Source of the DNA: a virus
DNA: 64,000 bases
Reading direction: 5' to 3' (one strand)
IMG/VR virus record: IMGVR_UViG_3300024346_000044
Coordinates: 1 to 64,000 of that record
A program made the position numbers and the translations under genes. Below the pieces are notes generated by a model that saw nothing but the letters and a program-made list of their open reading frames with translations, searched no databases and was not told where the DNA came from. This document shows, piece by piece, positions 34,165 to 43,900 of the stretch (positions are counted from its first letter, which is position 1; each line of letters opens with the position of its first letter).

Positions 34165-37100
34165 ATGGCCGATGGACTAAATAAAAATCTAAATAATGCT
34201 AATAAATCTGCTAAAGATTTAAAAGGCAATATGGATGGAGCTTCCGACTCTGCTAAATCTGCAGCTGATAATATGGGTAGGTTTAACGATTCAGTTAATG
34301 ACTCAGCTGAATCTTTCAATGATTATAGAGACACTCTTCGTTCTATATCTGCTGAATTAGGCAATCAAATTAATAACGTAAAAGATGTAAAAAAAGAGTA
34401 TAATAAACTCGATTCTATAGCAAGAAAACTTTCTGATCAAGAAGTTGGCATAAACAGGTTAAAAGATAGTCAATTAGACAAATTAAAACAAAATGCTGCT
34501 TCATCAGTTGAAGAACTTAAAAATAGAACTAATGCTCTACAAGTAGAAAAACTTACAGCAAGTACAGGTAAAGAATTAATGAGTTTAAGTGGTGCGGCAT
34601 TTGAAACCACCCTTAAATCTATAGCAGCTAAAAAGAAACTTTCAAAAGAAGAAGTTACTTTAATTAGAGCAGCTAAACAGAATTTCCAAATAGAGCAAGA
34701 GTTATTAGATAAAATAGAAGAAGAAGTAGATATTCGTAAAGAATCTAATAGGTTGATGGGTATAGGGGGAGGATTGATGAAAGGTTTAAATCAATTAGGA
34801 GGAAAATTTGCATCATCTTTAGGACTAGAGAAAGTAACATCTGACATGCAAGAAATGGCAGATGCCATTGCACGAGGGACAAAATCCTCAGGTGCTCTGG
34901 GAGGTAAAATGAAAGTTTTAGGTGTTGGTGTAAAATCAGCATTTACAAATATTGGAGGTTCATTAATGGATCCCACAGTAATATTTGGAGCTTTAATTAA
35001 AGGATTTAATGATGTAGACAAAGCAGCAACTGATTTTGCAAGACAAACGGGACAAGACCTTAATGGTGTCGAAGCTTCTCTTGCAACTGCTAATATGGGT
35101 TATGTTAATATGGCTGATTACATTAAAGCAGCTACAGCATTAACCTCAGAATTAAAAATGAGTGCTACTGATATATTTTCTTCAGAAGATATTTTAGAAG
35201 TAGCTCAAATGACAGATGAAATGGGCATGGCAGGTAAAGCAGCTGCTAACTTGGCCAAATTATCTAAATTAAATGGAACATCTGTTAGAGAAAATAATGA
35301 ATCTATAATACAGGGAGTTAATAGTTTTAATAAACAAAATGGTGCTGCTATAAATAGTAGAAAAGTACTAGATGACATTGCTAATACATCACAAGGTGTA
35401 TTAACTAAATTTGCGGGCATGCCTGGAAAATTAACAGAAGCTGCATCAGCCGCTGCTGGTATAGGAATGAGCCTAGAGCAAGTAGATAAAATAGCAGGAA
35501 GTTTACTTAATTTTGAACAGTCAATATCAGCAGAAATGGAAGCTGAGTTATTAACTGGAAAGAGTCTTAACTTAGAAAAAGCAAGAGAAGCTGCTTTAAC
35601 TAATGATTTAGCTACAGTAGCTAAAGAAATGAGTAAACAAATAGGAACATCAGCAGATTTTGCTAAAATGAATCGCATTCAACAAGAAGCTACAGCAAAA
35701 GCTATGGGCATGACTAGTGATGAATTAGCTGGAATGTTGTTACAAGAAGACTTAAAAGCTGGTTTAAATGAAGATTCTTTAAATGCTGCTCAAAAACAAA
35801 CTCTTGAATCCCAAAAGAACAGAATGGCACAAGAGCAAATAGCACAATCTATAGCTAAAATAGGCCAAGCATTTGCTCCTATAATTGGATTTATTGCTAA
35901 AATAGTATCAAATTCTAAGGTAATTTATGCCTTAATGGGTGTTGCTTTAGTAACTAAACTAGGTGGTCTTACAAGCATATTTGGTAAAATGGGCAAAGCA
36001 TTTAGTGGTATTCAAGGTGCAGGTAAATCTATGATGGGGTTTTTTAATAAAAGTGAAGGTGGATTTAAAGGATTAATCTCCTCCGCTAAAAAATATGGAA
36101 ATTCATTAACAGGTGCATTTAAAGGTACTGATGGGGAAGCTTCAGGTGCAAAAGATAAAATTTCAGGTTTAAAAGATAAAATTACAGATAAATTTAAAGA
36201 TAAAGTAGATGATATTTCGGATTCTGCAGATAAGTCAAAAGGAATAGATGGAGATGCAGGTAAAGGAGTTAAGGAGTTTTTAAAGGGACTATCAGAAGGA
36301 TTAAAATCTATGGCAAGTATGGAAGTTGTTGGAGGTGCTCTTGCTCTTATACCAGCAGCAATTGGTCTTACTGCTATGATCCCCGGATCAGTAGGTGCTT
36401 ATTTAATATCAAAAGTAGATGGTGAAGGATTTAAAGAAGGACTAGTAGGAATCGCAGATGGTTTAAAAGAAATAGATGGTCAAGCAATGTTAGGTGGTTT
36501 AGCTTTAATACCAATAGCTTTAGGGCTTGCTGCTATGCTTCCTGGAGTAGTAGCAATTTTAGCAATTTCTGCAGTTGGGCCTCTAGCTGAAGCTGGATTT
36601 AAAGGATTAGGAAAAGGTTTAATGTTTTTTGGGGATAATTTTGGTAAAATTATTCAGGGATCGCTTGCATTAGGGATTGCTGGTTTGGCAGTTGCAGGTT
36701 CTTTTGCATTAGCTTTAATGATGATTAAAGATGTAGATCCTACACAAATGATAGCATTTGCGGGTTCATTAGCAATTTTTGGAACTACTGCAGCCTTATT
36801 AGGTAGTTTTAGTAGTCTAATAATTCAAGGAGCACTAGCATTAGGAATATTAGGTTTAGCATTAATCCCAGCAGCATTTGCATTTAATTTAATATCTGGT
36901 GTAGATGTAAACAGTATGATTGCATTTTCTATAGCATTACCTTTATTAGCGTTAGCGGCAGCAGGTTTAGGATTTATAGCACCTTTTATTTTAGCAGGGT
37001 CATTAGCAATAGCAGCATTAGGTTTAGCCATAATACCAGCTGCAATGGCATTTGGGATGTTAGCAGGTTCTGGATTCACAGACCAAATAGATTCTCTTTC

Positions 37101-37440
37101 ACAATTAGCTGTATTAGGTTCTGGACTATTTGGAGTAGGAGCAGGTTTAATAAGTATTGCAGCTGGATTAGGAGCAATGTCATTAGCTGGATTATTAGCT
37201 ATGCCTACTTTATTAGCATTAACCGCTTTAGGAGCAGTTTCAGGAGGGTTAGGTTCAATATTTGGAGGAGCTGAAGAAACAGATAATGGAAACCAGGATT
37301 CTGCACTATCTGAAAAATTAGACCAAGTAAATAATAACATTCTTAAATTAATATCAGTTGTAGAAGCTGGTGGAGATGTTATCATGGATGGGGCAGTCGT
37401 AGGAAAAACAGTATCTATGGCGAGTTCTAAAATTGGTTAA
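34165..37440 (+). CDS. tail tape measure protein
   Basis: 1091 residues that set tail length and occupy the tube lumen. The first ~200 residues are Asn/Ser/Asp-rich heptads (KSAKDLKGNMDGASDSAKSA and onward). Residues 270-560 hold the phage tail measure core (FARQTGQDLNGVEASL, EDILEVAQMTDEMGMAGKA, ELLTGKSLNLEKAREAAL). From about 715 to 1050 there are repeated hydrophobic Gly/Ala/Leu segments (ALALIPAAIGLTAM, LALIPIALGLAAMLPG) that look membrane-active and may insert at DNA delivery. It is far longer than T4 gp29 (590). The place after the chaperone pair and before baseplate genes supports the call. Confidence 0.88.
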   Translation: MADGLNKNLNNANKSAKDLKGNMDGASDSAKSAADNMGRFNDSVNDSAESFNDYRDTLRSISAELGNQINNVKDVKKEYNKLDSIARKLSDQEVGINRLKDSQLDKLKQNAASSVEELKNRTNALQVEKLTASTGKELMSLSGAAFETTLKSIAAKKKLSKEEVTLIRAAKQNFQIEQELLDKIEEEVDIRKESNRLMGIGGGLMKGLNQLGGKFASSLGLEKVTSDMQEMADAIARGTKSSGALGGKMKVLGVGVKSAFTNIGGSLMDPTVIFGALIKGFNDVDKAATDFARQTGQDLNGVEASLATANMGYVNMADYIKAATALTSELKMSATDIFSSEDILEVAQMTDEMGMAGKAAANLAKLSKLNGTSVRENNESIIQGVNSFNKQNGAAINSRKVLDDIANTSQGVLTKFAGMPGKLTEAASAAAGIGMSLEQVDKIAGSLLNFEQSISAEMEAELLTGKSLNLEKAREAALTNDLATVAKEMSKQIGTSADFAKMNRIQQEATAKAMGMTSDELAGMLLQEDLKAGLNEDSLNAAQKQTLESQKNRMAQEQIAQSIAKIGQAFAPIIGFIAKIVSNSKVIYALMGVALVTKLGGLTSIFGKMGKAFSGIQGAGKSMMGFFNKSEGGFKGLISSAKKYGNSLTGAFKGTDGEASGAKDKISGLKDKITDKFKDKVDDISDSADKSKGIDGDAGKGVKEFLKGLSEGLKSMASMEVVGGALALIPAAIGLTAMIPGSVGAYLISKVDGEGFKEGLVGIADGLKEIDGQAMLGGLALIPIALGLAAMLPGVVAILAISAVGPLAEAGFKGLGKGLMFFGDNFGKIIQGSLALGIAGLAVAGSFALALMMIKDVDPTQMIAFAGSLAIFGTTAALLGSFSSLIIQGALALGILGLALIPAAFAFNLISGVDVNSMIAFSIALPLLALAAAGLGFIAPFILAGSLAIAALGLAIIPAAMAFGMLAGSGFTDQIDSLSQLAVLGSGLFGVGAGLISIAAGLGAMSLAGLLAMPTLLALTALGAVSGGLGSIFGGAEETDNGNQDSALSEKLDQVNNNILKLISVVEAGGDVIMDGAVVGKTVSMASSKIG

Positions 37441-37450
37441 TATTTATAAT
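37441..37450 (+). promoter_or_regulatory. late-type promoter box TATTTATAAT
   Basis: TATTTATAAT directly after the tape measure stop, 19 bases before the next ATG. Confidence 0.6.
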
Positions 37451-37469
37451 AAACATTAAAACAAATATT

Positions 37470-37811
37470 ATGTCTGGATTATTAAATAAATTAACAAGTG
37501 AAGGATCAGGTTTTACCAAATTATCAGGTGGAGATGGTCAAATTAATGTGGGTGCAACCCAACAATCAAAATTACATGCTTTTGGAAACCAAGCAGGTTA
37601 TTCTGTAGATGGAGCTTTTACAGGTGAAGTAAATGATGCTTTTAACGCCTATGATGATGGTGTAATTAACCAATTACCTCAACCATCAGGATTAGATTTA
37701 AATGGTGTACCACCTGCATCTTCAAACTCAGATGGAGGAGTACCTGCTATTAATTCAACTTTTTCTAAAGGAGCATATAAAAACAATCTCCCAGAAGGAA
37801 GAAGTTTTTAG
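37470..37811 (+). CDS. small hypothetical tail/baseplate protein
   Basis: 113 residues, Gly-, Ser- and Asn-rich, low in charge, with little predicted helix. The second half is Pro-rich (VINQLPQPSGLDLNGVPPAS) and probably extended. It starts the baseplate operon behind a late-type box and is followed after three bases by the 919-residue baseplate gene. No known family. Confidence 0.6.
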   Translation: MSGLLNKLTSEGSGFTKLSGGDGQINVGATQQSKLHAFGNQAGYSVDGAFTGEVNDAFNAYDDGVINQLPQPSGLDLNGVPPASSNSDGGVPAINSTFSKGAYKNNLPEGRSF

Positions 37812-37814
37812 TGA

Positions 37815-40574
37815 ATGCCATTACTAGACTTTAAAACTGATCTAAAGTCCTTAAAATTTGGAAATGATAGACCTGATGGTGGTTCAAGTAACCAACCATT
37901 TGTAAAAAAAGAAATTCCAGATGATAGGAAACCCGCTGTTATTTCAGACGGAGGGCCAGATTTTATTTTAAGAGGTGGTGTTTTAGCCCCTATTAGAGCA
38001 GTAGATGATGCTATAAGGACTACTAAATTATTTTTAGATACTCCCCAAGGTCTTCTATTTACTGCAAAAATGAACCTCCTATCTAGGATGGCTCCAAAAA
38101 CAATAGCTGCTCAAGGAGCAGGATATGCAGGAGGTAATATTAACCAAGGTGCATATTTACCTACATCTACTATAGCTCAAACAGGATTAGGATATAGTGG
38201 TACTCATACTAATACATTTGGTTTAAATCCTTTTTCACCCGGAGATCAAAACCCATCTTTAGCAAAACAGTTAGCATCTGGTGGATTAGTTAGATATGAA
38301 AGTGCAATTTTAGGTATTAGTGGTAATGGAGAAAGATTATTAGGAGGTCTTACATCTCCTTTATCTGAGCTTTACGATGATAAAATACTATTAAAATCAC
38401 CAGACCCTAATATACTATCATATTCAGGAGGACCTGGGGCACATTTAGGAATAGGTAATACTAATATTAAATTTTCTACTATAAGTCTAGGTCAGAATAG
38501 GACAGGTATTAATAATCCCCTATATGTAGATAATTATACTTTCTTTATTGAGGGTACTAAAAAAAGTGTTTTAACATCAGATGATATAATTTTAAGCACT
38601 TTTTCAAATAAAGAACCACTTGGAAAAACAGACTATAAACAACTATTAAATGCTGGTGATGATTTTGATGCTAATATTACTAATGATGGAGGAATAACCT
38701 GGGATAATCTATCAGGACAAAGGGTGTACAAGGCAAAAACATTAGAACCTAATTTACCTTTTATAACTGCATCTAAATCAAAAAAATTAAGTGATACTGA
38801 AGCCTCTGATTTTACAAACCCTCAAGGTACTAATTATGTAGACATTGCTGGATTTGGGGGTAATAATGGTAACTATACCGATGATCTTAGTAGTGATGGT
38901 GATAAAACCTGGGTAAATACCTCAATAAATCAGATATATGAATCCGGGTCATTAGAACCTAATACATCCCCTGATTTTTTATTAGCAAATTCTAAAAGTT
39001 TAAGTGACACTGAAGCCTCTGATTTTAAAAACCCTCAAGGTACTAACTATACAAATATTGTTGGGTTTGGAGGTAATAATGGTGCTTATGCTGATGACCT
39101 TAGCAGTGATAGTGATAAAACCTGGGTAAATACCTCAATAAACCAAGTATACAAATCAGGGTCATTAGAATTTTTTAGTGGTGGGGTAACTACATCATCT
39201 AAAAATCAAACTACTGAAGATTGGATTAACCCATCAGTACAATTAAAAACCCCTACGGGCCCCACTAATTACGCTGAGTTATTAGGTGAAAGTGGAAATA
39301 CATTAGATCCTGATGTAACTAGTGATAGTGGGATTGCATGGAATGAACCTAGTCATAACTCTACAACAGTAGGAGCAGGATCAACAGCTTTAAAATTTAA
39401 CAGTAATGCTGTAGAAGTTACTAATCGATATAAAAATATTCAATTCACCAGCACACAAGATGCATCATCCCCATTAACAGATTTTAGAGATTTACCTATA
39501 CCTCTATTAGCTCCTATTTCTAATGGTTTTAATCAGTTAAATAATGTAGTAGGCACAATGCAAGTTAATTTTTCAATAAATGCTGGAGTTGGGCAAAGTG
39601 TTTATAATAATGGCATTGCATTTGGTCAAGACGCATCAGATGCTATTGAAACTAATGTAGAATTTATAAAGGAAACAGGAAATGGAGTTGCTACATGGAC
39701 TCAAGGTGATTTTGAATCATTAACCGAGAGTGACTTACACCCCCAAACTCAAGCAATAAGAGATTTTAGAGAAGATATATTAGAATTAGATCTTCCCGCT
39801 GACTCAACTAAAAAAGTATTATCTAGGTTTAATGGAGATTATAGTGCAAAAAGAATAGATATAAGAACTAATGTTGGTGACCCAGGTGCTAGAAGAAATA
39901 TTCAGAATTATTCTGTAGGAGGTCAACAAGCATTAGATAAAATAACAGCTTCCCCAATTTATAGTGGAGCCCAAGCTACTCATGCTGGAGAAAAAAACGA
40001 TTTAGTAAAATTTAGTATTGGTTATATTAATAATAATAATAGTGGAACTTCTAATTTTATGAATTTTAGAGCTTATATTGATTCTTTTGAAGATGCCTAC
40101 ACTGCAGATTGGGGTGAAACTCAATATGCGGGAAGAGCTGATAAATTTTACAATTATAAAGGATTTGGTAGAAGTATTAGTATGGGATTTAAAGTGTATG
40201 CTACTTCAAAACCAGAATTAATTCCAATGTATAAAAAACTAAACTTTTTAGCCTCAGGTTTGGCCCCAACCTATTCAGGTGGTGGGTTTATGCAAGGTAA
40301 TTTATCAAGAATAACAGTTGGTGGTTATTTATTCAATCAGCTTGGATTCATTAAATCTCTTACGTATACTATACCTCAATCAAGTACATGGGAAATAGGG
40401 TTAGATAGTAATGGAGGATTAGATAGTAGTGTTAAAGAATTACCACATATGATAGAAGTAACAGGATTTACATTCCAACCAATACAAGAATTTGTACCTC
40501 GAATTGGAAACCCAAATGATTTAGGGAATACTCCTTATATAGCACTTAGTAATGGAGGAAATACAAACTATTAA
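37815..40574 (+). CDS. large baseplate or tail protein with internal repeats
   Basis: 919 residues. The N-terminal 130 residues are a conserved-looking domain (GGPDFILRGGVLAPIRAVDD, FLDTPQGLLFTAKMNLLSR). The centre holds about four degenerate copies of a ~71-residue unit with LSDTEASDF, NPQGTNY, GFGGNNG and KTWVNTSINQ. The C-terminal 250 residues are again well ordered (FMNFRAYIDSFEDAYTADWG, GRSISMGFKVYATSKPELI), a pattern typical of baseplate-associated proteins in Bacteroidetes and marine phages. Position between tape measure and LysM-type baseplate gene supports a baseplate role; which T4 protein it replaces is not clear. Confidence 0.65.
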   Translation: MPLLDFKTDLKSLKFGNDRPDGGSSNQPFVKKEIPDDRKPAVISDGGPDFILRGGVLAPIRAVDDAIRTTKLFLDTPQGLLFTAKMNLLSRMAPKTIAAQGAGYAGGNINQGAYLPTSTIAQTGLGYSGTHTNTFGLNPFSPGDQNPSLAKQLASGGLVRYESAILGISGNGERLLGGLTSPLSELYDDKILLKSPDPNILSYSGGPGAHLGIGNTNIKFSTISLGQNRTGINNPLYVDNYTFFIEGTKKSVLTSDDIILSTFSNKEPLGKTDYKQLLNAGDDFDANITNDGGITWDNLSGQRVYKAKTLEPNLPFITASKSKKLSDTEASDFTNPQGTNYVDIAGFGGNNGNYTDDLSSDGDKTWVNTSINQIYESGSLEPNTSPDFLLANSKSLSDTEASDFKNPQGTNYTNIVGFGGNNGAYADDLSSDSDKTWVNTSINQVYKSGSLEFFSGGVTTSSKNQTTEDWINPSVQLKTPTGPTNYAELLGESGNTLDPDVTSDSGIAWNEPSHNSTTVGAGSTALKFNSNAVEVTNRYKNIQFTSTQDASSPLTDFRDLPIPLLAPISNGFNQLNNVVGTMQVNFSINAGVGQSVYNNGIAFGQDASDAIETNVEFIKETGNGVATWTQGDFESLTESDLHPQTQAIRDFREDILELDLPADSTKKVLSRFNGDYSAKRIDIRTNVGDPGARRNIQNYSVGGQQALDKITASPIYSGAQATHAGEKNDLVKFSIGYINNNNSGTSNFMNFRAYIDSFEDAYTADWGETQYAGRADKFYNYKGFGRSISMGFKVYATSKPELIPMYKKLNFLASGLAPTYSGGGFMQGNLSRITVGGYLFNQLGFIKSLTYTIPQSSTWEIGLDSNGGLDSSVKELPHMIEVTGFTFQPIQEFVPRIGNPNDLGNTPYIALSNGGNTNY
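38787..39212 (+). repeat. two close copies of a 213-base repeat in the baseplate gene
   Basis: Two copies offset by 213 bases (71 codons), starting at the LSDTEASDF codons near 38787 and 39000, share most of their DNA including GTAAATACCTCAATAAA. Weaker copies lie on both sides (from about 38610 and 39220). The unit encodes LSDTEASDF, NPQGTNY, GFGGNNG and KTWVNTSINQ. Confidence 0.75.
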
Positions 40575-40576
40575 AA

Positions 40577-40903
40577 ATGGATAGATATTCAAATATAGAA
40601 ATTTTAAAAAATATTAGTTATGGGGCAGATGTTACTGTAGGTACTCAATATTATGCTACCACAAAATACCCAGAAATTCCATTAAGTGAAAATGATATTT
40701 ATGTTATAACAGATTTTGGTGATAGGTTAGATCTATTATCAAATCAATTTTACCAGGATATTACTTTATATTGGATAATAGCTATTGCAAATCCTAATAA
40801 ACTTAATTTAGGTTCTATTAATATACCCCCAGGTACTCAATTAAGAATCCCAACTGACATAGTTGGTGTATTACAAAGTTATAATTTATTAAATGCACAG
40901 TAA
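40577..40903 (+). CDS. LysM-type baseplate protein (gp53-like)
   Basis: 108 residues. The segment YPEIPLSENDIYVITDFGDR then LDLLSNQFYQDITLYWIIA, and IPPGTQLRIP near the end, have the pattern of the small LysM-like baseplate wedge protein of T4-type phages (gp53 family), where LysM mediates protein contacts. Short linkers join it to both neighbours: three bases from the previous stop and a TAATG junction with the next gene. Confidence 0.75.
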   Translation: MDRYSNIEILKNISYGADVTVGTQYYATTKYPEIPLSENDIYVITDFGDRLDLLSNQFYQDITLYWIIAIANPNKLNLGSINIPPGTQLRIPTDIVGVLQSYNLLNAQ

Positions 40904-43900
40904 TGAGTATAATAGGCGAAGGATTTTCCGATTGGATGAAAAAACAAGTAGAAGTTCGACAAAGAACTTTAGGATCAGGTTTAGTAGATAATAAAAGAAA
41001 TATATCATCAGCAAATACGGATTCTATTTCCCCTTTTTTAAACTCATCACCTTGGATTAGAATGGCTAGTTCTGTTGACTTAGTTCAATATAACGAAACA
41101 GAGAAAAAAGAATCCTCAGTACCTAAAAGTACTAAAACAGTATTAGATCTTTTTAAGTCCCAAGATGAATTTTCTAGTTATATTAATTCTTTTGAGGGTA
41201 GTGGATTAGCTAAAAATTTTGTGCTACATAATGGAGTAATGGCTGTGCCCAACCCATCAGCAACAATACCTGTAGCAGGAAATCAATATTCAGGTTTAAA
41301 TGATAAAGCATTTAACTCTAATAGTACAGTAAATACTGGTAATATTTTTGGAGGTACTTATGGATTTGGTTCTTCTGTAACATTGCAAGATGGACAAGGT
41401 CCAGTTCCTATGCCTGGAATAACATCAGTTTCTTTTAGTTACCAAAATGATGGTGCCCTATCTAAGGCATCAGTACAAATAAAGGCATATAGTCAATTCC
41501 AATTCCAACTAATAGATGTATTATTTCAAAGACCTGGGTATACTGTATTATTAGAATTTGGACATACTACTTTTTTAGATAATTTTGGAAATACTCAATA
41601 TGCAGGTCAAGGTGAATATGCAACAACATCTCCTTTTAATAAAATGTGGGAAGGTTCTTTACCACAATATAAAATAGCATCTGAAATTGCAAAAGAAAAA
41701 CAAAAATGGTGTGGAAATTATGAAGGTAATTTTATGAAAATTTCTAAATTTAATTGGAAATTTAATCCTGATGGAACCTATGATATAACTTGTAATTTAG
41801 TAGGATGTGGTGATGTAATTAATTCGTTAAAACTGAATACAGCTCCCAACAATCAATTACAATTAAAAGCAGAATCCGGTCAAGCCGCTAACGAAGAACA
41901 AAGAGAAGCTGCAGGTGAAGATGGAGTAGTAATAGTATCAGAAGCTATAGCTTCAAGTTTAAATTATGCTTTATATAGAGTATATATGACACAACAAATA
42001 GCTCAAGGAATTAATACTGGTTATGGAGCTTGGGCTAATTTTGTAAATTTTTTCTCAAGTCCTTTTGCTAATATAAAAATAGCAGAGGCTATTATCCCAG
42101 ATTTTCCAACCCCTAATTTTTCAATTATAAATAATGATGGTTCAATAGGAACATATAACCCTAAAAAAGATCAAAATAACCCACAAAGGATATTCACAAG
42201 TTTTAAATATAATAAAAAGGGAATTACAATAAAGGGTGGTACTATGTCTGTTAAAAATGCAACAGGTTCAACTTCAAGTACATATACCCCCCAAACATAT
42301 ATTACTTTTGGACATTTAATGGCTTTATTATTAACTAATTGTAATCTTGTAGATTCTAATAATATCCCATTAACTTACCTAAATATGAATTTTCAAAATT
42401 TAGATGAAGATAGTATTTTAGTAAAAACCTTTCCTGGTCATTTTTCTGCAGATCCTAATATATGTGTTATCCCTCCAACAGTGATTAATAAAGATGTATC
42501 AGATGGTGCATTTCAAAGACAAGAAAAAATAGGTAATTATGATTTTGTTAAAGCAATGGCAGTTCCTGAAATTGCAAAATTTGCAGTAGAAGGTGAACCT
42601 GAAAAAGGTAGATTAGCATGTGTATATTTAGACATTAATTTTATAGCGAGTATATTAAAAAATAATAAAGATAAAGAAGACCAAAGTATATCAGTCCTTT
42701 CATTCCTCCAGGGAATATTATCAGGAATAAATGAGGCTTTAGGAGGTATAAATAATTTTAGAGTATTATTTAATGAAAATACTCATATGATTGATATTGT
42801 AAATCAAGTTCCTTTTAATGACAAAGAAACTGACAAAACCCAACCTAATTTAACTACTATAAATACTTTTGGGTTAACCCCAGGACAAGGATGTTTTATT
42901 ACTGATTTAAGTTTAAAAGCAGAATTAACTGATAAATTTGCAGCTCAAATATCAATAGGAGCTCAAAATAATGGGAATACAAATGGAACTAATGCAGGTT
43001 CGTTTTCATCATATAATTATGGTTTAATTGACAGAATAACTCCAATTAAAAAACAAGTTAAAGAAGGAGATGCAGTTAAAGATCCCCCAGAGAAAAAAAA
43101 TACATTTACCCCAGACCCAGACCCAATTGGTACTATTTTTAGTGATAAAGTTTCAGAAGTTTTATATGAAGTATATGAAGATTTTGAATTTACATCTGAG
43201 TATGTTAGCACTTTAAAAAATATACAAAGTGATTACTGTAATGCAGTTATGGGACATAAGGCATCTGGAAAAACAACACCTGATGGTAAAGCAACAGCAG
43301 CAGCACCATTTTTTTTACCATTTAATTTAGGTTTAACCATGCATGGAATATCAGGTATGAGAATTTTTCAATCTTTTAAAACAGATGGAAAAGTTTTACC
43401 TTATACCTACAAAAGTGATAATGTTCAATTAATCATTAAAAGTTATAGCCATAAAGTAGATGTTGGTGGGTGGGAAACTAGCATTGAAACTATGACAAAA
43501 CCTATAATGGGACCTATAGGTAAAAACCAATCAAATCCTCCACAAAATACTAGTACAACAGGAACTGCAGGTTCAAGTAATTCATCAACATCAACTTCAG
43601 CCCCAGTAACAGATGAAGGAACATACACACCAGACCCAAATGGTACTATAACTAGTGGTTACCCATTAAATAAAATTTATTATGATGGGCCTACAAATAA
43701 AACACAAATTTATCTCCACCACACAGCAGGAAGACAGAATATTAAAAATACAGTTCATGGTTGGAATAATAGAACTGATCATGTTGCTACTCATTATATA
43801 ACAAACAATGCAGGAGAAAAAGAACAATTATTTGTAGATGAAGCATGGGCTAACCATTTAGGATTACCTGGATCTACATTTAAAAAATTCGGGGTTTCTT

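Noticed and set aside
36825-37385. 186-codon minus-strand open frame under the tape measure gene
   Set aside because: It is the complement of a Gly/Ala/Leu-rich coding stretch in a confidently called gene; its composition (Pro/Asn/Ala-rich) is an artefact of the opposite strand. The same holds for the other minus-strand frames, for example 10709-11110, 19104-19565, 31869-32345 and 35205-35678.
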